Shown piece after piece: positions 1-8,369 of a stretch of DNA of 64,000 nt. Below the pieces are notes generated by a model. That model saw only the letters and a list, made by a program, of their open reading frames with translations, was not told the DNA's origin and made no database searches. Origin of the DNA: RDXT01 sp033762375 (GTDB lineage: Bacteria; Bacteroidota; Bacteroidia; J057); contig JANRLQ010000023.1 in the NCBI GenBank assembly GCA_033762375.1, forward strand, positions 27,400 through 91,399, read 5' to 3'. A program made the position numbers and the translations under genes. The first letter of the stretch is position 1. Every line of letters starts with the position of its first letter.

Positions 1-267
1 ATCAATCCGCTGCTGGTCGTGGAGGTACTCTCTCGCAGTACCCAGCGCCATGACCGCACGAGCAAGTTTGATCTGTACAAGACCCGTGTTTCCTTTCAGG
101 AGTATGTGCTGGTCCGTCAGGATAGCTATGAGGTCGAGACCCGCTACCGGGAGGCCCCGGACCTTTGGCGTGAGACGGTTGTCACCCGACTTGATGCGGA
201 GATCCCCTTACGCTCGCTGGGATGTACACTCAAGATGGCCGAGATATACGAGTTTGTGGAGATATAA
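1..267 (+). CDS. Uma2-family (DUF820) putative endonuclease, C-terminal part
   Basis: The reading frame is open from the first base, so the 5' part lies outside the window; 88 residues remain. The visible part carries the conserved end of the Uma2 fold: 'VVEVLSRSTQRHDRTSKFD', with the Glu, Ser, Asp and Lys spacing of the PD-(D/E)XK-like core, followed by 'YVLVRQD'. These proteins resemble restriction-type nucleases but their role is generally unknown, and they are often present as many paralogs. A second, complete paralog lies at 24240-24821 and aligns through the same motif. Family assignment is firm, biological role is not. Confidence 0.8.
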   Translation: MNPLLVVEVLSRSTQRHDRTSKFDLYKTRVSFQEYVLVRQDSYEVETRYREAPDLWRETVVTRLDAEIPLRSLGCTLKMAEIYEFVEI

Positions 268-574
268 AGGCTCTTTGGCAGCAAAAAATCCCAAAAAATG
301 TGCCTGCAACCGCAGCAGCAGGCACATGAACTGCCAATACATCATATACCCATTGGCTGCATGCGCAGCTGTTACCCGCCAACATACCATTGTGCTGCTG
401 GGTGTGCGGGCATAAGTACTATACGAATATCGGCTTCTGATCGCAGGTAATACAGATACAAAACAGGCATACTGCGTGACAAAACAAACATAACAACCGG
501 GAGAAGGGTTTTGCAGTTCTACGGACGGGGATACCGTGATTATTCCGTATGTTTGCATACCTTATCGCCTGTGT
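268..574. other. Intergenic region, 307 bp
   Basis: No convincing gene. The ORFs on either strand have no recognisable family or signal sequence. The only element seen is a candidate -7 box at 548-555 ahead of the ABC ATPase gene. Confidence 0.5.
548..555 (+). promoter_or_regulatory. Candidate -7 element (TATGTTTG) for the MlaF-like gene
   Basis: Perfect match to the Bacteroidota -7 consensus TAnnTTTG, 20 bp before the ATG at 575. No TTG lies at the right distance upstream, so the -33 half is missing or weak. Confidence 0.4.
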
Positions 575-1309
575 ATGATCAGTATCCGGCACGTGACCCG
601 GCGGTTTGGCGCCCTGACTGCGCTGGATGATATTTCGCTTGAGGTTCCTGACAATACCCGGCTTTGTATTGCTGGCGGGTCCGGCTCGGGTAAGTCCCTG
701 CTGATCCGCACCTTGCTGGGGTTGGAGCCACTGGAGCAGGGCAAGATTGAGATAGACGGTATGACGGTCGGCCCGTCGTCCCATGACACCTGGCCTCAAC
801 TGATGGAGCAGGTGGGAATGGTTTTTCAGGGTTCAGCTCTGTTTGATGCCCTGACCGTGCGGGAAAACGTCGGTATCAGGTTATATGAGCAGGCCTCGGC
901 TTCCTCCGGGGCGGTGGAGTCGCAGGTGCTGGAGGCCCTGGCCCAGGTCAACCTGGGGCCAGAGATATTGGACCGTTATCCGGATATGCTCTCAGGGGGG
1001 ATGCGTAAGCGGGTGGCCATAGCCAGGGCCATTATTCACCGGCCCCGGTACCTGATCTGTGATGAGCCTACCGCTGGCCTTGACCCTGTGAATGCCCGGA
1101 TCGTGTCAACCCTGATCGGCCAGCTCGCAGCACAGCCCGGACGTACCACGCTGATCGTCACCCATGACATGGAGGTAATCAGAAGCTTAGCCAGTCAGGT
1201 ATGCATGATCTATGAGGGGAAGTTGATCTATCACGGAAGCCCGGAGGGCTTTTTTTCCTCCGGGCATCCGGTGATTCAGGCATTTACGGGGCGGGTTACG
1301 CCTGCATGA
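575..1309 (+). CDS. ABC transporter ATP-binding protein, MlaF/Mkl-like
   Basis: A 244-residue ATPase of the type that drives MCE/Mla phospholipid transport between inner and outer membrane. Visible motifs are Walker A 'GGSGSGKS' (about residue 34), signature 'LSGGMRKRVAIARA' (about residue 139; LSGGMRKRV is typical of the MlaF/Mkl branch) and Walker B 'YLICDEPTAGLDP'. The start at 575 is preferred over an upstream ATG at 536, because the family fold begins at 'MISIRHVTRRFG' and a -7 box lies at 548-555. No MlaE permease or MlaD substrate-binding gene adjoins it, so partners must be encoded elsewhere. Its 3' end overlaps the convergent gene by 14 bp. Confidence 0.85.
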   Translation: MISIRHVTRRFGALTALDDISLEVPDNTRLCIAGGSGSGKSLLIRTLLGLEPLEQGKIEIDGMTVGPSSHDTWPQLMEQVGMVFQGSALFDALTVRENVGIRLYEQASASSGAVESQVLEALAQVNLGPEILDRYPDMLSGGMRKRVAIARAIIHRPRYLICDEPTAGLDPVNARIVSTLIGQLAAQPGRTTLIVTHDMEVIRSLASQVCMIYEGKLIYHGSPEGFFSSGHPVIQAFTGRVTPA

Positions 1310-2216
1310 ATGCATTCGGTACGGCCAGAAACATCGGCTCCGGCCGGTAAGTATCAGCCTTCAGCATAGATACAATCTTGTACCGCTCAGGGAGCTGGAA
1401 CAGCGACTGGATGGCTTCGACATCCATCGCGGGTACCATGCGGTAGTCTTTTCCTTCCTGATGGGTATGAATAAACTGCATCAATTTTTCCTGATCTATT
1501 ACATTGGATGTCAGCCCGCGCAGGTTGAGGGGAATGGCTATCCGCACAAAATCGCCGAGGGTGCTGATATGCTCAAATCCGTCTGCTACCCATCCGACCT
1601 TGTTTAGGTTGATGTGGAGGCTCCGCAAGTTGCCGATCTGGATGATGCCGCGCTTGATCATGGATACTTTTTCCATCGCAAGGAGGCAGGAGTACATCAT
1701 CAGGTGATATCCCAGGTTTTTGCCCTCATAGCTGGCATCAATCGCCAACCGGTGGGTAAAAGAGGTCTTATCCGCAGTGTTCATAGACATTTCAAACACC
1801 GTGCCCACCACTTTGCCGCTACCGGGTTCCTTCAGGATGGCACCATGGCCGTATTCCCGGTACATAAACAAGTTAAAAGCAGACGTTTCCTGTGCCACAT
1901 GCTGAGGATAACGCCGGTGCAGAAAAGCAATAACCGCCTCTGTATCCTCGTCTGTAAAGGGTGCAATGGTAAGCTGTTTACTGGCAATATAGGTCTCAAA
2001 CTGCTTTCGCCACTCATGTACCTGATCTGTGTATGCCTTGTCAAAGGTAGGAACCTCCTTAAACATAGGCTCCTGACATATTCCTTTGGGCTTAATATAC
2101 TGATCCTGCTCCAGGGGAGCCTCAGCCCCTTTGCGCATGCGCTGATGCAGTTCAATAAAACTTTGCTGAAATGCCCAAAAAGGCCAATCATGACTGGGTC
2201 GTAACACTGCTCCCAT
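1296..2216 (-). CDS. GNAT-like acyltransferase, function unknown
   Basis: 306 residues. The centre reads like a GNAT fold: 'GKVVGTVFEMSMN' followed by 'THRLAIDASYEGKNLGYHLMMYS', which resembles the acetyl-CoA pyrophosphate-binding helix (Gly-x-Gly/Tyr region), then 'NLRSLHINLNKVGW', matching the usual 'N..A...Y.K.GF' end motif. The N-terminal 60 residues and the C-terminal ~80 residues are extra and not recognised. No signal peptide is seen, so it is probably cytoplasmic. Its substrate cannot be inferred. It overlaps the convergent ABC ATPase gene by 14 bp. Confidence 0.55.
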   Translation of the reverse strand: MGAVLRPSHDWPFWAFQQSFIELHQRMRKGAEAPLEQDQYIKPKGICQEPMFKEVPTFDKAYTDQVHEWRKQFETYIASKQLTIAPFTDEDTEAVIAFLHRRYPQHVAQETSAFNLFMYREYGHGAILKEPGSGKVVGTVFEMSMNTADKTSFTHRLAIDASYEGKNLGYHLMMYSCLLAMEKVSMIKRGIIQIGNLRSLHINLNKVGWVADGFEHISTLGDFVRIAIPLNLRGLTSNVIDQEKLMQFIHTHQEGKDYRMVPAMDVEAIQSLFQLPERYKIVSMLKADTYRPEPMFLAVPNAFMQA

Positions 2217-2747
2217 GGCTCACAACGTTAAAATGTACCTGCCTCAAAAACAATCCAAACGATGTAAATATATTCAATTGTTTCAATATCACCGGTGACA
2301 GAATACCGGATAACCTTGCTTCATGCCAGGAAATATCCGAACATGAAACAATAAACAATTGAGGGCTCAACCAGAGATGCACATACCAGTTGGCTGACAG
2401 AGCAAGTGACAAATGACGGTTCATCAAGTTCTGGATTATTTCAGAGAAAAACAACCCCTTTGAGAAATTAACAGATGATAATAATACGATTGTAAAAATG
2501 TCAGGAGGCAGCATCATTCCCAGTCTGGTATATACCCGCAGCAAGCAATTTGAGAGGGGGCAATCTGACCATAATGCAGGATAAGGCAGGGCATGTTGCG
2601 GGTAAGGTCTGCCTAAGCGGGAAGGAGATTTTTGAAATAAATCGTTTGCGGTGATCATAAAAATAAAAAAATGAAATAAAATTGATCAACATGATAAAAA
2701 TGTCAGATAAACTTTATTATGTTTGCAACAAATAACCTGTTAGCGAG
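2217..2747. other. AT-rich intergenic region, 531 bp
   Basis: This separates two divergent genes (1296-2216 minus, 2748-4097 plus). It is clearly more AT-rich than its neighbours. An ORF on the minus strand (2188-2658) has no recognisable family and overlaps the neighbouring gene start, so it is not called. The region should contain both divergent promoters; only the amt-side -7 box is clear. Confidence 0.5.
2718..2725 (+). promoter_or_regulatory. Candidate -7 element (TATGTTTG) for amt
   Basis: Perfect TAnnTTTG, 22 bp before the amt start codon. A TTG at 2682-2684 is 33 bp away, too far for the standard -33 spacing, so only the -7 half is supported. Confidence 0.4.
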
Positions 2748-4097
2748 ATGATAAACAGAAGATTGTCCATTGTGCCCTTCGGCATTCTGCTCCTGATCAA
2801 CGTGCTGGCGTTGTGGGCGGCGGGAAAAACAGTTTCGGCCTCTGCTGCTGAGATTAATGCGGGAGATACTGCCTGGTTGCTTGCTGCTACAGGCCTGGTA
2901 CTCCTTATGACACCTGGTCTTGCCTTCTTTTATGGAGGTATGGTCAATTCCCGAAACGTAATTTCGACCATGCTGCAAAGTTTTGTGGCCATGAGTGTGA
3001 TCAGCGTTTTGTGGGTGGTGGTAGGCTTTAGCCTGGCTTTTGGCGACACCCTGGGTGGATTTATCGGCAATCCTGGCACCTTCTTTATGTTTAATGGGGT
3101 GCTGGAAGGCGCGCCCTGGTCGCTGGCCCCGACGATTCCGCTGGCTTTGTTTGCTTTTTTCCAGTTAAAATTTGCCATTATCACTCCGGCCCTGATTACG
3201 GGTGCTTTTGCGGAGCGGATCAAGTTTACCTCCTATGTACTGTTCCTGACGCTTTTCAGCCTGCTGATTTATGCACCGCTGGCGCACTGGACCTGGCATC
3301 CGGAGGGATTCCTCTTCAAACTGGGGGTTCTTGACTTTGCCGGTGGTACAGTCGTACACATGTCTGCCGGTATGGCGGCCCTGGCCTCTGCACTGTATCT
3401 CAAGCAGCGCAAGACCCACAAGGAACAAGTTGTACATCCACCTGCCAATATTCCATATGTACTGCTGGGTACCGGTCTCCTCTGGTTTGGTTGGTTTGGG
3501 TTTAATGCAGGCTCTGCGTTTGGTGCCAATGGCCTGGCCGCTTCTGCCTTTGCTACGACCAATACAGCCTCTGCTGCTGCAGCCATCACCTGGATCATCT
3601 TTGATGCGATCAAAGGCAAACGCCCTTCTGCCCTCGGCTTTTCGATCGGGGCTGTCGTAGGCCTGGTAGCCATCACCCCTGCAGCGGGTTATGTAAATAT
3701 TCCTGCCAGTATCATCATCGGTACCGTGGCAGCGCTGATCTCCAATACGGTCGCTGAGTGGCGCAGCCGCACCAGCCTTGACGATACCCTGGATGTATTC
3801 CCTTGCCACGGGGTAGGCGGTATGGTCGGGATGGTACTCACCGGTGTATTTGCTACCTCTACCATCAATGCAGCTGTGGTGGACCAGGGCCTGTTTTATG
3901 GGGGACTTAAGTTGCCACTCAATCATTTGATTGCCCTGATCGCTGTATCTGCTTTTGCCTTCCTGGGTTCCCTGGCACTGCTCAAAATTACAGACCTCAT
4001 CTCTCCGCTCCGCGTGAGCGAAACAGAAGAGACCGAGGGCCTCGACATGAGCCAGCACGGCGAGAGCCTGGAGGCACGGGAGAAGGTCATGAGTTGA
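2748..4097 (+). CDS. amt: Ammonium transporter, Amt/MEP/Rh family
   Basis: 449-residue inner-membrane channel for ammonia/ammonium. An N-terminal signal-like helix (residues 6-30) is followed by 'INAGDTAWLLAATGLVLLMTPGLAFFYGG', the classic Amt start. The ammonium signature 'DFAGGTVVHMSAGMAALASA' supplies the first pore histidine and 'CHGVGGMVGMVLTGVFA' the second. Length fits the family. No glnK/glnB PII gene follows, which is the usual arrangement; instead a protein with cNMP, CBS and nucleotidyltransferase-like domains lies 319 bp downstream. A strong terminator at 4122-4156 suggests a single-gene transcript. Confidence 0.95.
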   Translation: MINRRLSIVPFGILLLINVLALWAAGKTVSASAAEINAGDTAWLLAATGLVLLMTPGLAFFYGGMVNSRNVISTMLQSFVAMSVISVLWVVVGFSLAFGDTLGGFIGNPGTFFMFNGVLEGAPWSLAPTIPLALFAFFQLKFAIITPALITGAFAERIKFTSYVLFLTLFSLLIYAPLAHWTWHPEGFLFKLGVLDFAGGTVVHMSAGMAALASALYLKQRKTHKEQVVHPPANIPYVLLGTGLLWFGWFGFNAGSAFGANGLAASAFATTNTASAAAAITWIIFDAIKGKRPSALGFSIGAVVGLVAITPAAGYVNIPASIIIGTVAALISNTVAEWRSRTSLDDTLDVFPCHGVGGMVGMVLTGVFATSTINAAVVDQGLFYGGLKLPLNHLIALIAVSAFAFLGSLALLKITDLISPLRVSETEETEGLDMSQHGESLEAREKVMS

Positions 4098-4121
4098 TTT
4101 CCGTAAGCTTTGTATTGTATG

Positions 4122-4156
4122 CCGGCTGCTTCTCTTCAGATGCAGCCGGTTTTTTT
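4122..4156 (+). terminator. Rho-independent terminator of amt
   Basis: Stem CCGGCTGC (4122-4129) pairs with GCAGCCGG (4142-4149), with a 12-nt loop, followed by seven T residues. It lies 24 bp past the amt stop codon. Confidence 0.85.
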
Positions 4157-4416
4157 CTTCCTGTCGCAACGATTGCCTCTGCCTGCCAGATCACAACACC
4201 GGCGAGTTATCTTACGTATAGAGAATAGATTGCAAAAATGTTATTTTCAATCACCCTTAACATCGGCTGATTGCTATATTCGCAAATACGAGCACTTATT
4301 GTACCTTTACCCCGAAATTTACTGCTGCTACCTTCCACCCTTGCAGTATCTGCCGATGGGACTACCACTTCACTGCTACGCCACACCATCGCCAGTTTTC
4401 ACCTGATTTTCAGCTT
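4157..4416. other. Intergenic region between amt terminator and the DUF294 gene
   Basis: No gene seen. Together with the terminator it forms a 319-bp gap. TA-rich stretches occur (for example around 4271-4310) but no promoter with correct spacing could be defined. Confidence 0.4.
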
Positions 4417-6327
4417 ATGTCGTTGACTTTTTCCGATTTTCTGCGGAATACCTCTCCTTTTGATTTGTTACCCGAAGAAGAGATCGAGTTTCTGACTGGT
4501 ATCTTTTTCCGGCGCGAATATGCGGCGGGGGCACTGATCTATCAGCAGGATATGTCCCTGCTCCAGGAGCTGTCTGTCATACGCTCCGGGCGGGTCGAGA
4601 AATACTTTCAGGTAGGAGAAGGCCGCAAGGACTATGCAGAGTGTTTTGGGCCCGGGGAGACATTTGGGGCTATTTCGATCCTGCTCAACAACCAGCGGGC
4701 TATCCGCTCGGTCCGCGCCCTGGAGCCTACGATTATCTATCAGTTGCCGGAGATATACTTTCAGGAGTTGTGCCGGAAGTATGAGCAGTTTTATGCGTTT
4801 TTTACCCAGGAGTTTGGTAAAAGGATGCTCACAGGCGGGTATGCCGCTGCCATGATGCGGCCCAGTGGCACTGCTACGGGTTTTCAGCAGGCAGACTTAA
4901 GTTTTACCCGCAGGATCGGCGACACGTTTACCCCTAATCTGAATGCCTGCCTGCCGGATACACCGATCCGGGAGGCGGCCCGCAGCATGACCCTGCACCG
5001 CCGGCCCTATGTGGTCGTGATGGGAGCAGACCGCGAGCCTGCCGGGATTGTCACGGATGCAGATCTGCGCACAGAGGTGATCGTCAACAATGCCAGCCGT
5101 GAAGCCCCCATCTCGACGATTATGCGGAGTCCGGTTCCGGAGATTGACGCTGATGCCGTGGCCTATGAAGGCATCCTCCAGATGTTCCGGCTCAAAACGG
5201 ACTTGCTGGCTGTACGCCAGGCGGGACGGCTTACCGGCATCGTCACCCTCGATCAGTTGCTCAATGACCAGAGCAAGTCGCCGTTCCTGTTTATTCAGGC
5301 TATCTCCTTTGAGTATAATGCGGATGGGCTCAAGGCCCGGTGGCGTGAGATGCCTGCTATTATTGATAGCCTGATTGCCAGGGGGATGCGCCCTGAGATT
5401 GTCTCACAGATCGTAAGTTCGGTCGCTGACGCCATCGCCCAGAACGTAGTCCGCAGGGCCGTCAAAACCCTGGGTACTCCCCCCGCTGCTTTTGCCTTTG
5501 TGGCCCTGGGCAGTGAAGGCCGTAAGGAGCAGACCCTCAGCACCGACCAGGACAATGCGCTTATATATGCAGATGTGCCCGAATCCCGGCAAGAGGAGGT
5601 ACAGACCTACTTCAGCTGTCTGGGGGAGACTATCTGTGATGAGTTGGATGAAATTGGATTCGCATATTGCGAAGGCGAGCTGATGGCCCGTAACCCCCGC
5701 TGGAACCAACCGCTGGCACGCTGGCAGGGGATATTTCGCCGGTGGCTGCGGGAGCCGGTCATGGAGCATGTCATGATGGCCTCAGCTATATTTGACGGGC
5801 GGGTGATCTATGGAGAGGCTGAGTTGCTGGATCAGCTGAGAATCACAGCCTGGGACGAGTGGCGTGAATCATCCGGAGGATTTCTGGGGCAACTGGCCCG
5901 TATCAGCCTCAACAACCGTACCCCCTTGTCTCTCTTTGGGCAAATACAGGTCACTGAGACGGGCGATGGACGCAAAGGAATTAATGCCAAGCGGGTCATG
6001 AGCATCATCAGTGATTTTGCCCGGATCTATGCCCTGCACTATCGGCTTCCGGCCACCAATACAGAAGAGCGGCTCCGCAATATTCTGGAAAAAGGCGGCC
6101 TCACGGCTGAGGAGTTTCACGAACTCCACCAGTCGTTTTTTTTCCTGATGCGCCTTCGCCTTACGCACCAGACCCGCCAGCTCGTGGCAGGCGAAAAACC
6201 CGACAACTTCTTGCTGATGTCCTCGCTCTCGAAAATTGAGCGGGTGACGATCCGGGAGATATTCCGGGTCATTGAGGCGTATCAGAAGCGGATTTCGGTT
6301 GTTTTTGCTGGGGTTATGAGCATATAA
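4417..6327 (+). CDS. cNMP-binding, CBS and DUF294 nucleotidyltransferase-like signalling protein
   Basis: 636 residues with four parts in order. Residues ~10-130 are a cyclic-nucleotide-binding domain. Residues ~165-285 are two CBS motifs, including 'GIVTDADLRTEV' and 'GIVTLDQLLND'. From about residue 363 comes a DUF294 nucleotidyltransferase core, 'ALGSEGRKEQTLSTDQDNAL', whose G-S and D-x-D pattern matches the GlnD/pol-beta nucleotidyltransferase fold. Residues ~480-620 match the DUF294 C-terminal helical domain. No membrane segment is present, so it is soluble. DUF294 proteins are usually thought to sense cyclic nucleotide or adenylate ligands and to modify a partner, but targets are largely unknown. 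Here it follows an ammonium transporter, so a role in regulating nitrogen uptake is possible but is inference. Confidence 0.85.
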   Translation: MSLTFSDFLRNTSPFDLLPEEEIEFLTGIFFRREYAAGALIYQQDMSLLQELSVIRSGRVEKYFQVGEGRKDYAECFGPGETFGAISILLNNQRAIRSVRALEPTIIYQLPEIYFQELCRKYEQFYAFFTQEFGKRMLTGGYAAAMMRPSGTATGFQQADLSFTRRIGDTFTPNLNACLPDTPIREAARSMTLHRRPYVVVMGADREPAGIVTDADLRTEVIVNNASREAPISTIMRSPVPEIDADAVAYEGILQMFRLKTDLLAVRQAGRLTGIVTLDQLLNDQSKSPFLFIQAISFEYNADGLKARWREMPAIIDSLIARGMRPEIVSQIVSSVADAIAQNVVRRAVKTLGTPPAAFAFVALGSEGRKEQTLSTDQDNALIYADVPESRQEEVQTYFSCLGETICDELDEIGFAYCEGELMARNPRWNQPLARWQGIFRRWLREPVMEHVMMASAIFDGRVIYGEAELLDQLRITAWDEWRESSGGFLGQLARISLNNRTPLSLFGQIQVTETGDGRKGINAKRVMSIISDFARIYALHYRLPATNTEERLRNILEKGGLTAEEFHELHQSFFFLMRLRLTHQTRQLVAGEKPDNFLLMSSLSKIERVTIREIFRVIEAYQKRISVVFAGVMSI

Positions 6328-6333
6328 CCGCGG

Positions 6334-6945
6334 TCAGCGATCCAGGACATGCCAGTATAGGCCGAAGGTAATATAGTTGTGATAGGCACCTACCTGACCC
6401 GTGACCTGCCAGATCGGGGGGAGACCTGACCGCACAGGGACAAAAGAGTAGGCCGAATACCCATACCGTACGCCCAGGCTCACACGTTCTGAAAGGTGTG
6501 CCGCAAATCCGGCCTGCACCCGCAGATCGGTGCGCCGGAGCGAAGTACTCAAGTCATTGCCGATAAAGTCCCGCGCTCCCAGCAGTACTCCCACGACCGG
6601 GCCAGCCTGTATATCAAGGGGATACTCTGTTTCGCCCAGCAGGATCGGGAGCCGGAAACTGACCAGCATAGGCACACTCACGTGGGTAGTACGCAGTACC
6701 AGAAATTGCGGGGTACTGCTGCCCAGTTGTTCTACCCGGATCTCGGGCTGTAAGGTCAGCTTGTCAGAAAGGGGGTAAGTGGCAAATCCACCCAGCGAAA
6801 AACCAGCCTTCCGGAATCCCCCGACTCCGTCGCCATCCACCTGGCTGACCACAAGGCCCCCGGTAAGGCCCCCACCAAACTGCTGGGCTGCCAGGGAGAG
6901 CGGCACCAGCATGAGCCAGCAGAGCATAAGCTTTTTCATAAACAT
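6334..6945 (-). CDS. Outer-membrane beta-barrel protein, PorT-like family
   Basis: 203 residues. A signal peptide (residues 3-20, ending 'PLSLAAQQ') is followed by alternating amphipathic strands: 'GLTGGLVVSQVDGDGVGG', 'AGFSLGGFATYPLSDKLTLQPEIRV', 'VSVPMLVSFRLPI', 'VQAGFAAHLSERVSLGVRYGYS' and a terminal 'YHNYITFGLYWHVLDR'. This is the layout of the small 8-strand barrels common in Bacteroidota (outer-membrane beta-barrel domain, PorT-like). The second ATG (6939, 'MKKL') is an equally good start. It is convergent with the DUF294 gene, 6 bp apart. Specific function is unknown. Confidence 0.75.
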   Translation of the reverse strand: MFMKKLMLCWLMLVPLSLAAQQFGGGLTGGLVVSQVDGDGVGGFRKAGFSLGGFATYPLSDKLTLQPEIRVEQLGSSTPQFLVLRTTHVSVPMLVSFRLPILLGETEYPLDIQAGPVVGVLLGARDFIGNDLSTSLRRTDLRVQAGFAAHLSERVSLGVRYGYSAYSFVPVRSGLPPIWQVTGQVGAYHNYITFGLYWHVLDR

Positions 6946-6961
6946 AGGATTAATTTTTCCC

Positions 6962-6969
6962 CAAAGGTA
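6962..6969 (-). promoter_or_regulatory. Candidate -7 element (TACCTTTG) for the barrel gene
   Basis: On the minus strand this reads TACCTTTG, a perfect TAnnTTTG, 16 bp before the start codon at 6945. No TTG at proper -33 spacing was found. Confidence 0.4.
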
Positions 6970-6977
6970 CCGGCGTG

Positions 6978-8369
6978 TTATTTGATTTTGCCATACGGAT
7001 CTCCGGTATGCCGTAGGAATCTGCGCAGGGCTTTCCGGTGGCGGCTCAGGACCCGTACATAACTCACGTCTGCGGCCAGCGACCGCATCTGGTCCCGGTC
7101 GTCTGCCATCCGGTATAACTCTTCCGCCGGGCGTTTGCCATACGTCTTTTCAAACGCAGGGCGGTAGTCTGGCTGTTTTTGATACCGGAGCATCAGGGCT
7201 CCGGTTTCACTGAGGGCCGGCTGTCCCGGGAGGCAGGAGGGGTCACCAGCAGGCCATTGATCGGCGGCGTAGTGATGCATATAGGCCCAGTCACGGGTGC
7301 GCAGGGCACGTGCCGGATAGGCAGCGTGGCAGGTGTCGGGGTTTCCGTCGCGGGCATACACGATGGCATCCCGGTCTTTGTCGAGCGAGCCTGATTTTTT
7401 CCGGCGCAGGATTGGCCCCAGGCTGGTACCCGGCAGGGTGCGGGGTGGTTTCAGCGCTGCTGCCTCCAGCAGGGTGGGCGCCAGGTCCGTCAGGCTGATC
7501 AGGTCATCACAATACCGGGCACCAGGCTGGCCGGGCTGACATATAATGAGAGGAACCCGCACCCCATAGTCATATAATTCACCTGCTGCGCGGGGCAGTG
7601 GCATGCCCGAAGCAGCCGTAAACACCACCAGGGTGGAAGTGGTGAGCTGGCGTTCCTGCAACACGTCCAGCAGGGCCTGTAGTTGCCGGTCCTGTGCCTC
7701 CAGGGTCGTCAGGTAGTCTGCGAGCTCATTACGCACCACATACTGATCCGGCCAGAAGGCAGGTGGTCGCAGGGTTTTCAGGTCTATCTCCGCCCGGCGG
7801 CCTGCGCCAGGTGCAGGAGCGGGGACATCCAGGCCAGCCCAGCAAAAAAAGCGCTCCCCGGCAGGCAATGTGTCCAGCAGGGCCCGAAAGCTGGCGGCAA
7901 AGTCATAACGTGGCAATAACCCGGAGTCCATCCGGGCCACATAGGTGCCCAGCAGGGTATCTGCTCCCCGGTGGGCTGGATTGTCCGGAATCAGACCCGT
8001 CCCAAGGTATCCGGTATAATATCCCTGCTCGCGTAAGGTACGTGTCATGGGTACGGCTCCGGATGCCTGCCAGGGATACAGACCCGTGAGCAGGGATAAC
8101 CGTGAAGCCAATGGGTCTGCGCTGGCCAGAAAAACCTGTGAAAACCATACACCGGCAGCTGCCAGACTGTCAAAGGCCGGGGTTCTGACGGGTTTTTCGG
8201 GGCCGGGGGCCATGTAGGCAGCGGGCATGTTTTCAGCTACGATGACCAGAATATTTACCCGTGGCTCAGACACGGTCTGGGCCTGCATGGCATACCCATA
8301 CCCCAGCAGCAGGAGTAAGGTAAAAATTTGCTTGAGGTTGCACCCAAACCGGTCTTCTGCTTCAGCCAT
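6978..8369 (-). CDS. Sulfatase/alkaline-phosphatase-fold protein lacking catalytic residues (pseudo-sulfatase)
   Basis: 463 residues with a signal-like helix at residues 13-31 ('LKQIFTLLLLLGYGYAMQAQ'). The fold markers of type I sulfatases are present in order: 'NILVIVAENMP', 'TPAFDSLAAAGVWFSQVF', 'SRLSLLTGLYPW', 'LREQGYYTGYLGTG', 'LVVFTAASGMPL', 'YGVRVPLIICQPG' and 'DLAPTLLEAA'. The active residues are all replaced. The metal-binding 'DD' is 'EN'; the Cys/Ser that becomes formylglycine (C/S-x-P-x-R) is absent, with Pro at that place in 'DPLASR'; 'GKWH' is 'GTGL'; and the 'SDHG'/'SDNG' metal ligands are 'AASG'. It therefore probably binds rather than hydrolyses, or is non-enzymatic. Its ATG overlaps the upstream stop (TGATG), which suggests translational coupling with the DUF5675 gene. 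Confidence 0.8.
   Translation of the reverse strand: MAEAEDRFGCNLKQIFTLLLLLGYGYAMQAQTVSEPRVNILVIVAENMPAAYMAPGPEKPVRTPAFDSLAAAGVWFSQVFLASADPLASRLSLLTGLYPWQASGAVPMTRTLREQGYYTGYLGTGLIPDNPAHRGADTLLGTYVARMDSGLLPRYDFAASFRALLDTLPAGERFFCWAGLDVPAPAPGAGRRAEIDLKTLRPPAFWPDQYVVRNELADYLTTLEAQDRQLQALLDVLQERQLTTSTLVVFTAASGMPLPRAAGELYDYGVRVPLIICQPGQPGARYCDDLISLTDLAPTLLEAAALKPPRTLPGTSLGPILRRKKSGSLDKDRDAIVYARDGNPDTCHAAYPARALRTRDWAYMHHYAADQWPAGDPSCLPGQPALSETGALMLRYQKQPDYRPAFEKTYGKRPAEELYRMADDRDQMRSLAADVSYVRVLSRHRKALRRFLRHTGDPYGKIK

Noticed and set aside
1238..1256. Terminator-like hairpin (AGCCC-GGA-GGGCT then T run) inside the ABC ATPase gene
   Set aside because: It lies about 50 bp before the stop codon and encodes a plausible Ser-Pro-Glu-Gly-Phe-Phe segment; probably coincidental, though it could act on long transcripts.
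2188..2658. Minus-strand ORF of 156 residues in the region before amt
   Set aside because: No recognisable family or coding pattern, AT-rich sequence, and it overlaps the start of the neighbouring gene.
6978..8369. Active sulfatase
   Set aside because: No formylglycine site, no metal ligands; only the fold is retained.
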